DNA from: Pempheris klunzingeri
Lineage: Eukaryota > Chordata > Actinopteri > Acropomatiformes > Pempheridae
NCBI RefSeq assembly: GCF_042242105.1
Contig: NC_092014.1
Span: forward strand, 4,775,874 to 4,839,873
Length of the DNA: 64,000 bases
Direction of reading: 5' to 3'
Shown: positions 47,101 through 64,000 of the stretch, piece by piece
How positions within the stretch are numbered: position 1 is the first letter of the stretch
Layout of the letters: every line of letters begins with the position of its first letter
Position numbers and translations under genes: made by a program
Notes under the pieces: model-generated
Databases searched by the model: none
Seen by the model: only the letters and a program-made list of their open reading frames with translations
What the model was told of the DNA's origin: nothing

Positions 47101-48243
47101 TTACATCTTATTTACATTTCAAGCTCATTTACATTGAAATGTGTCGGCAACCTCAAACACTGATTTAAACTGAATTGATTTAAAATAGGAGTTGTTAGTA
47201 ATAAGTATTAGTATTGAGTAGAACAGAATACTTCAACACTGCTGTCATTAAGCATGACTGACTTGTTGTATTTTCAGATACAGTTCATGCATTGTATGTT
47301 TTTCACCACTGTCCCAAAAAACAATTGTAACAATTTTGAATTGAACATCTTAAATTAATGTGAACCATCCCAAAATCAAAATCTAACCCTAGCTCATTCT
47401 TTGCTTTGCTATTATCATGTATAGTTGTCGGCTCCCATGTATTAATGTTGAAAGGTGGAAAGATTTAACAAGAATTCAGGATTGATTTTTATAATAATCC
47501 AGATTATATATGAGTTCACTGCTGTTTCTTTTGTTTTATATTCAGTTTATGGCTACCAGTTTATCAGCTACAGCCACATACACTTTTTTATTTTTTGTTT
47601 TTTAGATCAGGGCTATGGGATCCAGGTTTTTTATAAAGCATTCAGGGATGTGCCCTCGGACTCCTGCAGCACAGCCACTCAGTAAAGGCAACACCTACTG
47701 TGGTTTTAGGGAACAGCTCACAGGAGACTGTATCACCTGAGTGAATGAGACGCTGAACCAGTATGGATGCTCAAAGATTATAACAACATTCTGTGACACA
47801 ACAATTCGTTTAACAGCAGAAACCTTCCCATTGATATGAAAACAGGGCCGTGATAACAATAACAACATGCCAATAGAGTGAATTTGCATCATGTTTACAG
47901 GCTAGGCAAACTGTGCAAAAGAACACCTGGCATAAGTTGAATACAATATGCAAAGGTTTTTGCACATTTCGGACATTATCCTTAAGTATTAGCTGGGTGA
48001 GATGGCTGCTGCACATGGTGACAGGTCATTCAAAGAATGTTAGAATAGTTCACTGCGACAATTAATAGTATTTTTGCTTGAAGTGTGCATCTCTAACCCA
48101 AGCGGTTAAAAGCTCTGTTATGCAGGTTTAAAACAGTAGTGTAACGGGAAAGATGCATGTCGCCAAAGTTGCTGCTCTTTTGACAGATATTCAGCCTGGA
48201 CGCTCAACACAGACGGCACCTCGACCTCATCTGGGCCACAGGG
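44171..48243. other. HIT gene 3' UTR and spacer before the GPCR
   Basis: The HIT gene trailer probably ends after AATAAA at 44741-44746. The rest is AT-rich. At 46339-46470 a short frame contains SLYADDAALLA, which looks like the YADD box of a LINE reverse transcriptase, without further support. No other gene recognised. Confidence 0.5.
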
Positions 48244-49113
48244 ATGGAAAACTTTTGGGGTAATGGAACCGTGGATCACAACAACACAAGCGATGATCTT
48301 GATAAACTTGCCCGGTACCTACTGCCCACTGTGGTCATAGTGCAGCCACTGGGGCTGCCGACCAACGCTCTGGTCTTACGCCTCCTGTTGGCCAAACCTG
48401 GAATCTGCTCCACATCGGATATCTTCATACTCAACTTGACGCTATTCAACCTGTTGTTCTGCATGATGATCGTCATTGAATACATCCGCTTCCTGTTCGT
48501 TTGGACAGTAGAGTCTGCCTCATTCCTGGCTTTTGCTCTGAATCAAACGGGAGGGCCGTTGTTGCTCACTTGTTTGGCTTTGAACAGATACATGGCCGTC
48601 TGCCATCCGCTGCTCTTCCTCCAGCTCAAGGATCCTAAAGTGCGGCTGTCCATGTGCTTTGCGGTGAGTGCCATAACTGCTGCTTGCTGCTTCCTGGTGA
48701 AGTACTTAACATTCGGGTGGAATATGGTATCAGTGCTCCTGGTCTTTGACATAGTGATCATATCAACCTGTAACATCCTGATTCTCAAGTCCCTCCGCCA
48801 ATCAGGGCCCAACACGAAGGCGGTCCATCCAGTGAAAATGCGAGCACTGAAGATAGTACTGACTACGCTTGTGCTGGTCAACTTCCACTACACCCCCTCA
48901 CTTGTTGAGTACCTGCTGAGGAATTGTGGTCCGGTATATTTCAGGCCCTTCTCAGTCTTCACCAGTGTGGCCAGCGCACTTCTCTCCACGGGCACTTTCA
49001 TGCAGCCTCTGAGTTATCTCATTCGGACCAAACAGCTGCACAAGATGAGATGTGCCTGCGGCTCAGCTGCTGAGACAAAAACTGAGGCAACAGGTCAGAG
49101 CGGCCCCTCCTGA
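48244..49113 (+). CDS. Orphan class A (rhodopsin-like) G-protein-coupled receptor
   Basis: Intronless coding region of 289 residues. The N-terminus carries two possible N-glycosylation sites (NGT at 7, NTS at 14). Seven hydrophobic segments can be followed, starting about residues 25, 60, 93, 133, 158, 198 and 233. TM3 ends in LNRYMAVCHPLL, the class A DRY-type motif, with Asn for Asp. Other signatures also deviate: TM2 FILNLTLFNLLF has Asn where Asp2.50 is expected, TM6 reads NFHYTP instead of CWxP, TM7 reads QPLSY instead of NPxxY. There is no Cys at 3.25 and the second extracellular loop is very short with no Cys. The tail is short and ends Gly-Pro-Ser. The ligand is unknown and I cannot place it in a named subfamily. 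A poly(A) signal AATAAA lies at 49995-50000. Confidence 0.85.
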   Translation: MENFWGNGTVDHNNTSDDLDKLARYLLPTVVIVQPLGLPTNALVLRLLLAKPGICSTSDIFILNLTLFNLLFCMMIVIEYIRFLFVWTVESASFLAFALNQTGGPLLLTCLALNRYMAVCHPLLFLQLKDPKVRLSMCFAVSAITAACCFLVKYLTFGWNMVSVLLVFDIVIISTCNILILKSLRQSGPNTKAVHPVKMRALKIVLTTLVLVNFHYTPSLVEYLLRNCGPVYFRPFSVFTSVASALLSTGTFMQPLSYLIRTKQLHKMRCACGSAAETKTEATGQSGPS

Positions 49114-49911
49114 CATGGAGAACCAGCTGCGAGGGAAGAGCTGGACTGCAGCCTGGATGGTGAGATGGCAACACATCAACATCTCATGTATCAAACAAAA
49201 TGCTATTTTATAGTTACTTTATACAGAAACGACTGTCGATACTTAATAGTGAAGAAATTCTGGTGGTTGTCTTTTAATGCTTGTATACAAACTTGCTACT
49301 AAAACTGGACATAGGTAGATAAAAAAGCTGGACTTTAGTCAAGAAATGTCGTAGGTATTAGGGATTAGAAAACAGGGGTTAATAATACAGTAAATGCAAC
49401 AACAAAAATATATCACAATGTTTTATTTAATACATCAGACAAACACCTCAGTTTGGCTTACAAATTGGCATTGGTGGTCAAATACTGTGGAGAACACTTC
49501 AGGCAGTAACTGACACATGTATCTGTCTAATTAAAAGATTAAAAAAATCTTAACAAAGGCATGGGATGTCTGAATTTATTATTTCAGCTGTCTTTTTGGC
49601 TTTTCTTGAAGAAGATGAACCTAATTAACTCTAACAAACTTGAGCATTGTACCCTGTGTTGATTGTACCGCTTTACACTAACAAGAATCTAAGAGAATGA
49701 CGCTGTGTTGTGTGTTGAAGAAAGAGCACGTATACAAAAAGATACAGGCGCTGTACAGAAGGTTCGGTCTGTTTAACACCGTTCATGTGTGAAAACAGAT
49801 GTTTCTCCTCCTTTTGGTAATGTAATACACATAATAACACACATTTGACATCAACAGCATCTCAAAGGCCAATCAATATTAAGCACTGCAAATATTATTT
49901 CATGGTTATGC

Positions 49912-49977
49912 ATATTCAAGGTATTTAATGAAGTAGAATACTACATATTCAAGGTATTTAATGAAGTAGAATACTAC
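49912..49977. repeat. Perfect 33-base tandem duplication
   Basis: The unit beginning ATATTCAAGGTATTTAATGA occurs twice head-to-tail with no mismatch (49912-49944 and 49945-49977), in the likely 3' UTR of the GPCR. The identity suggests a recent event. Confidence 0.9.
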
Positions 49978-51566
49978 TTGATTCAGTGAAATTAAATAAA
50001 AAATATTAGAACTGTACCCAAGTCTTTGTATTATCCTGCATCCACCCCACACCACTCAAAAAAAAAGTTAAAAAGATGATTCCAGCTTCACCAATGTACG
50101 TCTTGTATCTCATTTAGCTCTTTTTCTACACCGCCTTTGGGACAAGCACAGATTCAGTGCAGGAAATTAGCAAGAACTGCTGGATTTGACCTGGATTCAC
50201 GTCTAGTGCAATTCATTATAACAAGAAGAATCTGACATTTTCTTCCACCATCTCCGGTCTAACTGTACTGTACAACAAACAAAGAATAGATGGGAAATGA
50301 GTGAATGACATTTACATACACAGCTCTGTAGCCTGCAGCCCAAACGATGTGTGAACAGGTATTTTAGAGATACTGAATGGTAACCTTGCTGGTCTAGCAT
50401 GTTGGAAAGAAATTACAAAGCACTGTCAAGCCATGACTGAATTTACAACACATCATAAATAAATAACACAGTTTGTTCCTGGTTGTGTAGCTCATACAAA
50501 ATGTTTAAAGTTTTATGTAGAATGAAGCAGAAACAAAGACGTCATGAAGTCAACATGACGTTTTTCAAAAGAGGTTTTCAAGTATTCAAGTACCAGTAAA
50601 ACTGCTAAAAAGAGAAAACTACAAAAATGTCACGAAGCTGCATATTTTACCTTTTGAAGGAATAATAAATCAAATTTAACTTAACAATAACAAACAATAC
50701 TGATTAAAAAACATTCACTGCTGCCCTCTGTATAAATTCTACCTGTTGTTCATGAATGGTACATCCGTCACAATATCAGCGACAATTGTGAGAGTGCCCT
50801 GTAAACTATGGTTTAGCGGCTGTTTCAGTCATTTCAGATAACAAGAAACTAACATGCATGACTCAGAATTTTATTTACTAGATATTCCTATATATATATA
50901 TTCATTTTTTTACCTCATTATTGTCACCATCCACTTATGGGCTGAGGCAGAAAGCCTTAACGTGCAAGCTTGCAGCCAGTTGTTGCTGCTTCAAACCACA
51001 GGACCACTTGTTTTTGGGTCAGTAAAGTTAATTTCAAAACACTTAATTTCCTTTCTCCTTTCAGAGTACCATTCACCACTCCACCGCTGCTGCTCAGTGG
51101 TAAAATATAACGAAAATGAAGTAGGAAAACCTGATAAATAGAGAATAATTAATAACAAAATAGTGACAAATGTTTCTGTGGCACTCTGACATGTCTGAAA
51201 GCATAAAGTTTCCAGAACTTTATGCACCAAAATGGTTTTACTAGGTAGATTTTTGGTTTTTAGAAACATATTTTACACTTTCTTCTATATACATGTACTA
51301 AAAGCCCACTATGCACCTTTAATTGTGCACATAAAAGCAGCGCAAAAGCAGCCCAGAACACATCAAAACCAGCTGACACACAAGAGTGGCGTCAACACTC
51401 CACACTGGACAGTTTTTCGGTAGCCTCTGGCCCTGAATGCACCTCAGACCAACAAACTATATGAGCTTTTTTTTTTTTTTTTTTTTTTTCAAATAGCGTG
51501 CATTGAAAATGTTCTTTCTGATATGTTGGAATGAGCCGTCCCGTTGCTGTCGGTAAATCTCACGTC
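49978..51566. other. Convergent 3' regions of the GPCR and sun2
   Basis: AATAAA at 49995-50000 serves the plus-strand GPCR. On the minus strand AATAAA occurs at 50875-50870 (and again at 49427-49422), candidates for sun2. A T22 run lies at 51468-51489. The two genes converge, so their trailers may overlap. Confidence 0.55.
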
Positions 51567-57320
<5,754 letters not shown>

Positions 57321-57865
57321 GACTGAAAGACACAGAGAGGAAAATAATAAGACATGCTGGCAAAGTGCCATACACACATCAACATATTCATGGAGTGAAG
57401 CTTGTAGGGAGAATTGAGTTGAGAATTGAGTATTCATGTTTGTAACACTGAACATGTATGCAGCAAAATACATTTTAACATCAATTACTGACAAAATCAT
57501 TCCACTCCATACGGTTTCCAACTTCAACTGAGTTATTTTTTGACCAGCACAACTGTACTTAGAAAATTCAGATTCAGGTATATTCCATCAGTGGTTTTAA
57601 CGCCAATCATCAACTACACAAGCAAACAGACCATTAGCATAATAATGATCAATAACTGTTCATTGTGAATGTACTTTATGTAAGATACATGCACAAAACA
57701 CATATAGACACACATACTTAAAACTAAAGGCTGAAGAGGTAGAAGTATAATACTAGATTTCATAAGTGAGCAGAGTTACTGTTTGTTTCTGGCGAGGCAA
57801 CAAGCCTCCACTGTAATATAATGTGAGAAACCCTGAATGTTGCCATTTAGCCTCTCTTACAGATT
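57321..57865. other. Upstream of the sun2 start codon
   Basis: On the sun2 strand, an acceptor-like CT-rich stretch (ttttcctctctgtgtctttcag) precedes the ATG by a few bases, so the first coding exon has an upstream leader exon. A possible donor, AAG|GTACGC, is near 58574. No other gene seen. Confidence 0.4.
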
Positions 57866-57869
57866 ACAG

Positions 57870-58325
57870 TACAAGGAGCAGCAGTGACAACAGCTACTAG
57901 TAGCACGCTTGTTAGTAGTAGATGTGGTGGGCAGGGCTGTAACATCAGCAGCAGTAGGTAAAACCACAGCGATAGATTTTATTAGTATAGTATCAGAAGC
58001 AACAGCATTAGCAGAAGTGTTGAAGAGGCAGCAGCAAAACAAACAGTAGAAGCAAAAGCAGTTGCAGTGCCAGCAGTAATAATAACTGTACTGACAGCTG
58101 CGGTAGGTCTCCAGCTCTAACATTTAACACCAGTCACCTTAAAGGTTATGGTACCAATATATTATCTTAGGTAGCAGTGGCAACAGTAGCAGATGCAGCA
58201 GCAGTAGTATTAGTAGTAGTGGTTAAAAGTGATTACCGGTACACTAAAAGATGAAGTAGCAGTGACAGCAGTGGTGCTGTAGCAGTTGATGTAGTAGTAG
58301 TAGTGGTAGTAAAACTAGCAGAAAG
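57870..58325. repeat. Imperfect (AGY)n trinucleotide-rich tract
   Basis: About 450 bases dominated by AGC/AGT triplets in one orientation (AGTAGTAGTAGTGGTAGT and the like) with many interruptions. It looks like an old, expanded and decayed trinucleotide array. Apparent open frames across it are by-products of the composition. Confidence 0.6.
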
Positions 58326-59957
58326 TCTCTGACAGATGCTCTCTTGGTTAATCTCGACAGTAATCCAACTAATCTACGGGAGCCATCCTGCTGACCAAGG
58401 CTTACTGTAGAGAGCATAGATAGAACAACCCAAAAACATCCATGTATTTGTACACACAAGCTTAAAATACAAAGAGCCGCTGATAGTATGTTACAGCCAG
58501 ACACATTCACAGCACGCGTAGTTCGAAACCATACTGCTGGGAGACACAAACACACACATACAGATGCAGCGTACCTTAACTGACCCACCATACTTAAAGA
58601 CATGAAAAACCTTGAACAGCGGGTGATGTAGACGATGAGAGCGGAGACAACAACCTCAATTCAGCCAGGACCTCAATTCAGACGGCCAGGTTAACTTTCA
58701 GAAATACTGCCATCACACTTGCTATGTAACAGGCATTTTAAGATGTGCAGTGTGATTGGTCAGTGTGTGGTCTTACAGAGCAGGTGATTAGCAGCTCATG
58801 AGCTTTACTGCTTGCTGTGCCAACTGCTGTGGCTTGCAAGCTTTTGTGTTAAATGGAAGAAAACAGGGAAGCCAAACACTGATTTAAATATTACAGCAGC
58901 ATTTTCCAAACTAGCTGTGAAATATGATATTGCTCTTGTAGCTCTTTTTGGTACTATTGCTGCATATCCCTGCATTTATCGTTTGATTCCTTATGCCACA
59001 TAAGTTATTAAACCAACTAGCCAATAAAAGTGAGATGTTAGACAGTAACCTGAGTTTGAAAGCTATAAACGCTCCACTCCACTGGGTGTTATTCAGCGCC
59101 TCTGACAACCTCTTCTGCTGGAGTCTCCTTGTATTTCCACTCCATGGCATCAAAACAAAATATCTACCTACCTTTAGAATCTACTTTGTAATCCAGTCTT
59201 GTAACCTCACAGTGTATCCTGCACCCTATTGCATCTCCTGTTCATTGACAGAGAATAAGAACTAGCCTGGTTACCGTTTAAATTAGCCCTCTGCTATCAT
59301 TAGCCGGGGACAGGACAACAGCAGAGCAGGAACTACCTAATGCTGCTGAAAAGAGCGGCAGAGGGTGACAGAAAGGGAAGCTGTGGCTGTGTGTACCCAA
59401 CACATATAGAGACAGGAAGTCAGCACACATGCACACACCGAAACCTCCACTTCCAAACAGGGCGTTAAGGCTTACATTTAACTAGAAGTGATTATCTCGA
59501 ACAGTGGGTACATTTACAGCTTATTGGCAAATCAGACGCTTTGCCCCTTGGCCTCCCTCGGCACACATTCTAGCTAAAGATTACTACATCGATCATCCAC
59601 ACCTTTTTTAATTTAAACTTCCGCCACCGCTTCTGTGCATGCAACTGTGGAACAGAGTAAGTGAGGTAGTTTCTGGTTTCATAACATTTTTTAGGGGGCA
59701 GACTGAAAAGAGTATAGAGGTCAGAGCATTGGCAAACTGTGTTGATGCTGTAAACAGGCAATAACAGCAACGTCACACATGACTGCGCCTAACAGCAGTC
59801 CATTGCTGTGGTTGCCACTGCCCGCAGACAAGCCTCCTCTGTTTACTGTAATAAAGAGCAACTCATCATCGTACTGAGACAGAGTTTTCTGCAGCAGCGG
59901 CAAACAACCCATAAGTGAGGTTTTGTTTTAAACGCAATTTCTTGAACCATAAAAATG

Positions 59958-59997
<40 letters not shown>

Positions 59998-62900
59998 AAC
60001 TGTCCCTTCACTTTAGGAACTATTTTCACACAGCAAACTACAGTGGAACAGCAATAACTGTGATGACCTGGCAGCCATGTCTCAGCTGGAAATGTGTGTA
60101 TTTACTGTGCCTCTCATGTCTATCCAAAAACTGTGCTGTTTGTGGAAATGAGTACTAGTGTTTTCATTTTGCATATTAGCCTCCGGAGTTCAAATACTGG
60201 CAATGGCAGAATTCCTTTATCAAAAACATTACCTGCTGCCAATAGCAAAGAGATCGCTGACCACAGATTTAACTATTCAATCTTCCTAAGTGTGTTTGAA
60301 TTAACAATGATTAAAAAAAATAAGGATGTGGTCCAGTATTCTGCTGAACTGTGGAGGGTGAGATATTTCACACTGCTATCAGACACAAACCTCAGATCTA
60401 ATTACAACATGCTTTAAGACCATTTAGCAGATCGCATCACAAGCACAGAACAAACAAACAGCAGCAAGGGTCACAAATATTTTGACACCATGGCAACAAC
60501 AGCCGGCATCTGTACTCAGCAAACAAATACCTCTCTTTCACACAATTAGCATTTCTTTGTCAAGAGGCTTTAGCTAAGAGCGTGCAGAAAGGAGCAGTTT
60601 GTGCTTTAATTCCCTCAAATCCTCCATCCACTTTAAAGGGCATCTCAGTGCTGCTTAGCTCAGCACTTTTCCCCTGCTGAACATACCAACCCCCTCCTTA
60701 TTAAAGCAAAGGGCATCCCTGCACAAAGCTATTGCTCCTCTTTTTCTTTTATTGGATCTTCTCGCTTCCCTCATTTCACCTCCTCATCCCTGACCTATTT
60801 CTCAACTAAAAACACTCTTTGATCTCATTCTACATTCCTCTGTAGCCGTATCCTGTTTGCTCTGGTTAATCATCCTATCCTCTTGATCTCAAAGCTAAAT
60901 TATATTTCACAATTGCCCACTCAAAATTTACACTTAAAAAGCCTTCGTTGTTGGAATGAGTTGAATGACATTTTTTAGATCTCAAGAGCCTTTGAATTTC
61001 AATTTCAAGAACTTTGTTCTTCCTCTGCAGGACCGCAGAGAAAACATGTTTTTTTTGCCTTGGTCGCTCTTGCATTGCACTACTCTGTGTGTCCTTGAGG
61101 TATGATTCCTACAAGTGTATGTAAGTGGTCTGTTAAGTCATGAATAGGCAATCTGAGTGGGGCAGAGAAGGGAAATCTGTTTTAGTTCAGGTGGAAGTCA
61201 TGTGCAGAGAGATGCTAAAAGGTGCTGTAAATGGTAAGTAGGCAGCACAAACTGCTAAAACTGCATTTAAATCGTGCTACATTACATCTACATCTACACC
61301 TGCAGCGATTCTCTTGGAAGAATTAACCAACCTTAATAATGAGGGACCGTAGTCAAGATATGCTCTGCTGCCCCCGTCCACAGCTGTGCATTGCTTAGCT
61401 TCCGAGTAATTCCTCCTGCCTGCTTAGTGAAACAGGGGCGTGCCGGTCGCCACCTACTGTAAGTAACAGACAGACTATGGAAAAGTACCTCATACAAACC
61501 CAATTCAAACAACCAGAACTATTCCTTTAAGATGATGCCAGTTATTGTCAGTGCTCTGCTCATGGGAGATAAATTAGAGGCTAAACTCGACAGTGAAACT
61601 GTCTTCTGAACACCAGCGAGCCGCCTCAGTTATCCCATTTGTATTTCACATCCCCTGACAGGATTCCTGGGTAATGAATCAATGTGTCATTAACAAGTGA
61701 AATTCCTTTGGGTGTATGAGCACTGCATAATGTAGGCTGATGTAAATGTGAATTTGCCAAAAATTCCTAATACACACATACAAAAGCACACTGCAAATAT
61801 GTATGAGCTCTATAAATAATAAAAATGTGAGGCATCTATCATTGTTTAAAATCTGAGGGAGCACACATGCAGGATGCAGTGGTGGTGTTTGCTCATGGCT
61901 GGGCAGGGCGGGGCACTGTTACTAGTCCTGACCACTGACACTGGCAGGGCACAGACAAAGGAGGAAAAATGACAGGAGCAGAGAGGTAATGAGAGAAAGA
62001 ACTAGAGTAGACTGGGACAAAGGGACTGGGGGGAGTGGAAAGAAAGATACAGTAGAGTACAGTACAGTACAACAAAGAAGAAAGAATGAATGTTGGACAA
62101 AGGGATACAGTGACAAAGGGGAGAAGTGTGTGAATGTGTGTGAGAAATGTCAGTTTGAATTCACAGGAGGGGAAATGTGTAAATAACACTCTTGTGGGTT
62201 TAAAAAGCCAGCAAGAGAGTAAGAGTTTTCACAAATGCTGGAAAAAGGGAGAGAAAATCATAGGAATGAAAGGCTGGGGGAAGAAAAAAAGATGAATGTG
62301 TGGGAAGGAGCAGGCAAAGAGAGGAATGCAGAGAATTGGTACTGAAACCCAAAAAAGACTGGCAATACTTGAATACTGTGGCTAACTTTAGGACAGTGCC
62401 AGTGAAACATGACTCAGACAAACAGAGCAGATGAGTCATCTGCGCTCTGGCTTTAGACAAATTACCCAAAGCTCTTTGAAAAGCAGGGCTGGAAAAACAC
62501 AAATTACAGTCATTTAGCTGAGCAGCTACCTAATAAGGTCTGTTTATATCAACGTGAACCAGATGCTTACATTTGTTTCTCTCAGCCCAGGGACAGTAGG
62601 GCTTACAGTAGCGCTGGGGAATAAGAACAAGCCTGAGATCATCTGGGCTTAAGACCCAAGACTCTCAGGAAGGCAAAATGCCCCCTATCCTCCCTAAAAA
62701 CTCACTTTTATCTTACAACCTCCTCTGAATGTGTTGTTGTTGGTCTTCAAAATGTTATTCTAATATTTAGTTTTAACCTTTTGTTGCTGCAATATCCTTG
62801 CTTTAGTGCTATGAATGAGTCAGACAAAAAAAGGAAGATGGTATTCACATCTGGGTGTGGTGGATAAGCTTATGTGACTGTTTACACCCAGGTGTATGCT

Positions 62901-64000
62901 GGAAAGGGTATATTTTCTATTTAATGGACCCTACCTTTCATATTTGTATCCCACTTTGGCACCTTCACTCGTTGAGGCATGTCGCTAGCATGTGGGAGCC
63001 TTCAGGGCTTTCTGGTAGGCAGCCGCTGTCCTGTTTGCTGCGTTTGACCTATTCATTCACCACGTCCTCCTCCTTATGTGAACTCTGTCACCCTTTATAC
63101 TGCGTGACCGAGCCAGGTGTAAATAGCAGAATAATTGCCATCTGGCTATTTACAAGTCTCTGCTAAAAGAAATATCAAAAGTCTTGTTCAATATTCAGGA
63201 AACTATGACACTTAAATAGAGAGTACGATAAAATTCCTTATTTCTTTCAGATCTCATTTTCTGTGAGATTTAAACTAATAATCTTTACATTTAATCTTTA
63301 AATGAGACAAGAGCATATCAGAATCTCTCTAGAATAAGTTGATAACAATAACTCCTGTGTTTTTAATAGTTCAGTTTCATGACGTTAAAACAATATGGTA
63401 TACAACAGCTAGCATTGCTACTAGCTATATTACTACCTACGTTGAAACAAACATGTCAGAGTTGACGAGGGATTTGAATTCAACAATTGTTTTAAGCCAA
63501 CTCTGGTACAACAAATCAAATAGTAACATATGTCTGCAATATTGTACATGGTCTGTTACAAGCAAATGAAATTAATAAATAAAAAATATTCAAGCAACTA
63601 ACCCCAATCAGATGCATTTAGACAAAGACAGCCCAGGTTCAAATTAACTTTTGCTGTTAAATATCAACTTTCCATAAACCTTCAGCACTGAATAAATCTT
63701 TAAAGTTTGAAACAACACATTCAATGTTCTCAATTTAGCAAAGTCACACGTGACTTTTCAAGACATGCCTCCTGAAGCCCCTGGATGACCCCAGGGTGTC
63801 CTTTGGGATCCCCTGACCCATACAAACAAACTGTAGAGAGAGCGTAGGCCTTTATTCTATTTAACCTATTTTCAGACGTTAGAACAATGAAGAAATTACA
63901 CAAGAACAACTCCTGTTGGTTTCATGACAGCAGCATCATGTGTAATACTACAGCACACAGTGATCACACAGTGTGCCTCGGTTTTACTTTTAACAGACAA
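58326..64000. other. Right-hand spacer, no gene seen
   Basis: Holds an (AC)n microsatellite at 59959-59996, an inverted end of the AATAGTTTGACA repeat at 61390-61535 (AACTATTCCTTTAAG) and a G/A-rich tract at 61970-62300. Short frames have no domain. The sun2 promoter may lie in the left part. Nothing at the right edge suggests the start of another gene. Confidence 0.5.

Noticed and set aside
58244-58603. Leu-rich membrane-like frame on the minus strand
   Set aside because: The Leu run is the trinucleotide-rich tract read on the other strand.

Overview
This is vertebrate, almost certainly percomorph teleost, nuclear DNA. Genes are split by GT-AG introns, the spacers are AT-rich with many (CA)n tracts, and the dispersed repeats are of fish type. 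I rebuilt eight protein-coding genes by joining exons by eye with matching splice phases. Seven of the eight assignments or folds rest on recognisable family sequence; none was tested by a database search.

Layout: il2rb (minus, cut by the left edge, extracellular part and membrane segment present); a repeat-rich spacer of about 10 kb with a candidate il2rb promoter and a motif cluster; mpst (minus) head-to-head with rps19bp1 (plus); apol (plus, nine coding exons); atf4 (plus) with its two leader uORFs; about 11 kb without a convincing gene, holding a decayed Tc1/mariner element; an uncharacterised gene with two HIT-like domains (plus); a single-exon orphan class A GPCR (plus); sun2 (minus, 14 coding exons); and about 6.7 kb of spacer to the right edge.

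IL2RB, MPST, APOL, ATF4, RPS19BP1 and SUN2 all lie on human chromosome 22q12-q13, so the window is a rearranged piece of that ancestral block. The HIT gene and the GPCR are the members I cannot match to a 22q gene. The genes are not a pathway: they cover lymphocyte cytokine reception (il2rb), H2S/persulfide sulfur metabolism (mpst), a small nucleolar-type basic protein (rps19bp1), a lipid- and membrane-associated protein (apol), the integrated stress response (atf4), a possible nucleotide hydrolase (HIT), an orphan receptor and the LINC complex (sun2).

The best leads are the tandem HIT protein with one degenerate and one potentially active domain, the GPCR that lacks nearly all standard class A signature residues, the conserved atf4 uORF pair with an intronic CpG-rich second promoter candidate, an altered catalytic loop in mpst, and a palindromic MITE that is a doubled left arm of the Tc1-type element found 26 kb away. 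I saw no retrovirus, LTR element, Polinton, CRISPR array or RNA gene.
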